From JBARRS01 sp049644345 (GTDB lineage Bacteria; Actinomycetota; Thermoleophilia; Gaiellales; Gaiellaceae), in contig JBARRS010000127.1 in NCBI GenBank assembly GCA_049644345.1, forward strand, positions 1-9,615: 9,615 bases of DNA, in the 5' to 3' direction. Under the pieces are notes generated by a model. That model had not been told where the DNA came from. It worked only from the letters and a program-made list of their open reading frames with translations, and made no database searches. Shown here in pieces: positions 9,130-9,615 of the stretch; position 1 is the stretch's first letter; the number at the start of each line of letters is the position of its first letter. The position numbers were made by a program, and so were the translations under genes.

Positions 9130-9163
9130 GTAGGAGGTGTACCAGCAAGAAGCCTCTGAAATA

Positions 9164-9189
9164 GAAAACCCCGCATTTGCGGGGTTTTC
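9164..9189. terminator. Strong bidirectional intrinsic terminator
   Basis: GAAAACCCCGC (9164-9174) pairs perfectly with GCGGGGTTTTC (9179-9189) around an ATTT loop: an 11-bp stem with T-runs on both strands. It looks like a classic terminator usable in both directions. Its position is odd, because both flanking protein genes point away from it. On the - strand it directly follows the rnpB-3'-end-like sequence, which is the natural candidate for the transcript it once ended or still ends. Confidence 0.85.
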
Positions 9190-9250
9190 CTTAGCAGGCC
9201 TGTAAGCCGGAGACTGCGGAACGTTTCCCGGACGGGGGCCCGCGGCCTGC
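9190..9250 (-). pseudogene. RNase P RNA (rnpB) 3'-end-like sequence, possible relic or attachment site
   Basis: On the - strand, bases 9217-9202 read GCAGTCTCCGGCTTAC. Compared with the widely conserved bacterial rnpB 3' segment (ACAGAA-Y-CCGGCTTAY), I count 13 of 16 agreeing, including the whole CCGGCTTAC core. It is followed by AGGCCTGC, and 4 bases later the intrinsic terminator begins, as at the end of a real RNA gene. GCAGGCC (complement of 9244-9250) can pair with GGCCTGC (complement of 9194-9200), a 7-bp closing helix like rnpB P1. The rest of rnpB (about 300 nt, including the GAGGAAAGTCC motif) is missing, since the recombinase gene starts at 9265. The conserved ACAGAA is altered to GCAGTC, so it is not functional RNase P RNA. 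Chance resemblance remains possible. Confidence 0.35.
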
Positions 9251-9264
9251 CCGAAGGAGGGTCC

Positions 9265-9615
9265 ATGCGCGAAGAAGTAGCCGATTTCCTGCACTACTGC
9301 CGCATCGAGCGGCGTCTGTCGGAGATGACCTGCAAGGCCTACGAGCGCGACGTGAAGGCGTGCCTGGCGTTTCTGAGCGAGCGCGGAATCGGGGATCTCG
9401 GCCTGGTACGGCCGCCCCACCTGCGCGCCTTCCTGGCCGCGGAGGCCGAGCGGCGGCCGGCGCTCGGGAGCCAGACGCGCGCCGTTGCCGCGCTGAAGGT
9501 GTTCTTCCGCTTCTGCGTCGAGAACGAGTACCTCGAGCGCGACCGGGCGCTCGTGCTGCGCACGCCGAAGAAGCGCGAGGCACTCCCCGACGTACTCGAC
9601 CGCCGCGAGCTCACC
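9265..9615 (+). CDS. Xer-type tyrosine recombinase, N-terminal part (cut by window edge)
   Basis: The first 117 residues run off the right edge. They match the N-terminal SAM-like core-binding domain of tyrosine recombinases: VADFLHYCRIERRLSEMTCKAYERDV, then LAFLSERG, HLRAFLAAEAERRPALGS and TRAVAALKVFFRFCVENEYL. The segment LRTPKKREALPDVLDRREL is the linker leading into the catalytic domain. The family cuts and rejoins DNA at specific sites, for example resolving chromosome dimers (XerC/XerD) or integrating mobile elements. The catalytic Arg, His and Tyr lie beyond the window, so XerC, XerD and phage or element integrases cannot be told apart. The ATG at 9265 is well supported by AAGGAGG 4-5 bases upstream. 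It is divergent from the transglycosylase gene and lies beside the rnpB-like sequence. Confidence 0.85.
   Translation, partial: MREEVADFLHYCRIERRLSEMTCKAYERDVKACLAFLSERGIGDLGLVRPPHLRAFLAAEAERRPALGSQTRAVAALKVFFRFCVENEYLERDRALVLRTPKKREALPDVLDRRELT

Noticed and set aside
9130..9420. Upstream extension of the transglycosylase frame to an ATG at 9420
   Set aside because: It would read through the terminator and the antisense of the recombinase gene, and would bury the signal peptide inside the protein.
9190..9615. A complete rnpB gene on the - strand overlapping the recombinase
   Set aside because: No complement of the conserved GAGGAAAGTCC motif or of other rnpB core elements is visible in 9265-9615, and the + strand codes for a clear recombinase domain.
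9265..9615. Integron-type integrase with attC array
   Set aside because: No repeated attC-like sites are visible, and the sequence ends before the integron-specific region of the catalytic domain could be seen.

Overview
The window is high-GC bacterial chromosome. GTG starts are common, intergenic gaps are short, and the long antisense open frames are typical shadow reading. The protein families present (primary-type sigma factor, TopB-type topoisomerase, stand-alone 5'-3' exonuclease, NarL-type two-component pair, lytic transglycosylase, Xer-type recombinase) and the wording of their motifs fit an actinobacterium. A Thermoleophilia/Gaiellales-like lineage is my best guess from recognition alone; no marker gene proves it.

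Layout, left to right. (1) Positions 1-121 hold the 3' end of an M24-family (Xaa-Pro) peptidase gene on the + strand. It runs convergently into a 55-codon C-terminal remnant of an NlpC/P60 gene on the - strand, cut off beside the next gene. (2) A leftward block carries a 375-aa primary-type sigma-70 factor (299-1426) with a DNA topoisomerase III (1510-3684) upstream of it. (3) A rightward block, divergent from topB, encodes a PlsC-like acyltransferase (3761-4366), a 5'-3' exonuclease (4363-5193, GTGA overlap) and a histone-deacetylase-family amidohydrolase (about 5148/5199-6044). It closes with a strong 12-bp terminator hairpin. (4) A two-component system is arranged divergently: a NarL/LuxR response regulator (6224-6868, -) and a multi-pass membrane histidine kinase (6919-8301, +). 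The 50-bp gap may hold overlapping promoters. (5) A secreted lytic transglycosylase (8317-9129, -) converges on the kinase gene. (6) The 5' part of a Xer-type tyrosine recombinase gene (9265-9615, +) runs off the right edge.

The most unusual stretch is 9130-9264, between the divergent transglycosylase and recombinase genes. It holds a perfect 11-bp bidirectional terminator. Next to it, on the - strand, is a sequence resembling the conserved 3' end of RNase P RNA (rnpB), closed by a 7-bp long-range helix. It could be a relic of rnpB, an attachment-site duplication used by the recombinase, or a structured leader. The second notable point is the truncated NlpC/P60 relic at the left, which marks an old deletion or rearrangement junction beside the sigma gene. 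The remaining genes look intact and ordinary. I found no CRISPR array, insertion sequence, tRNA, rRNA or defence system, and no gene-free stretch longer than 300 bp.
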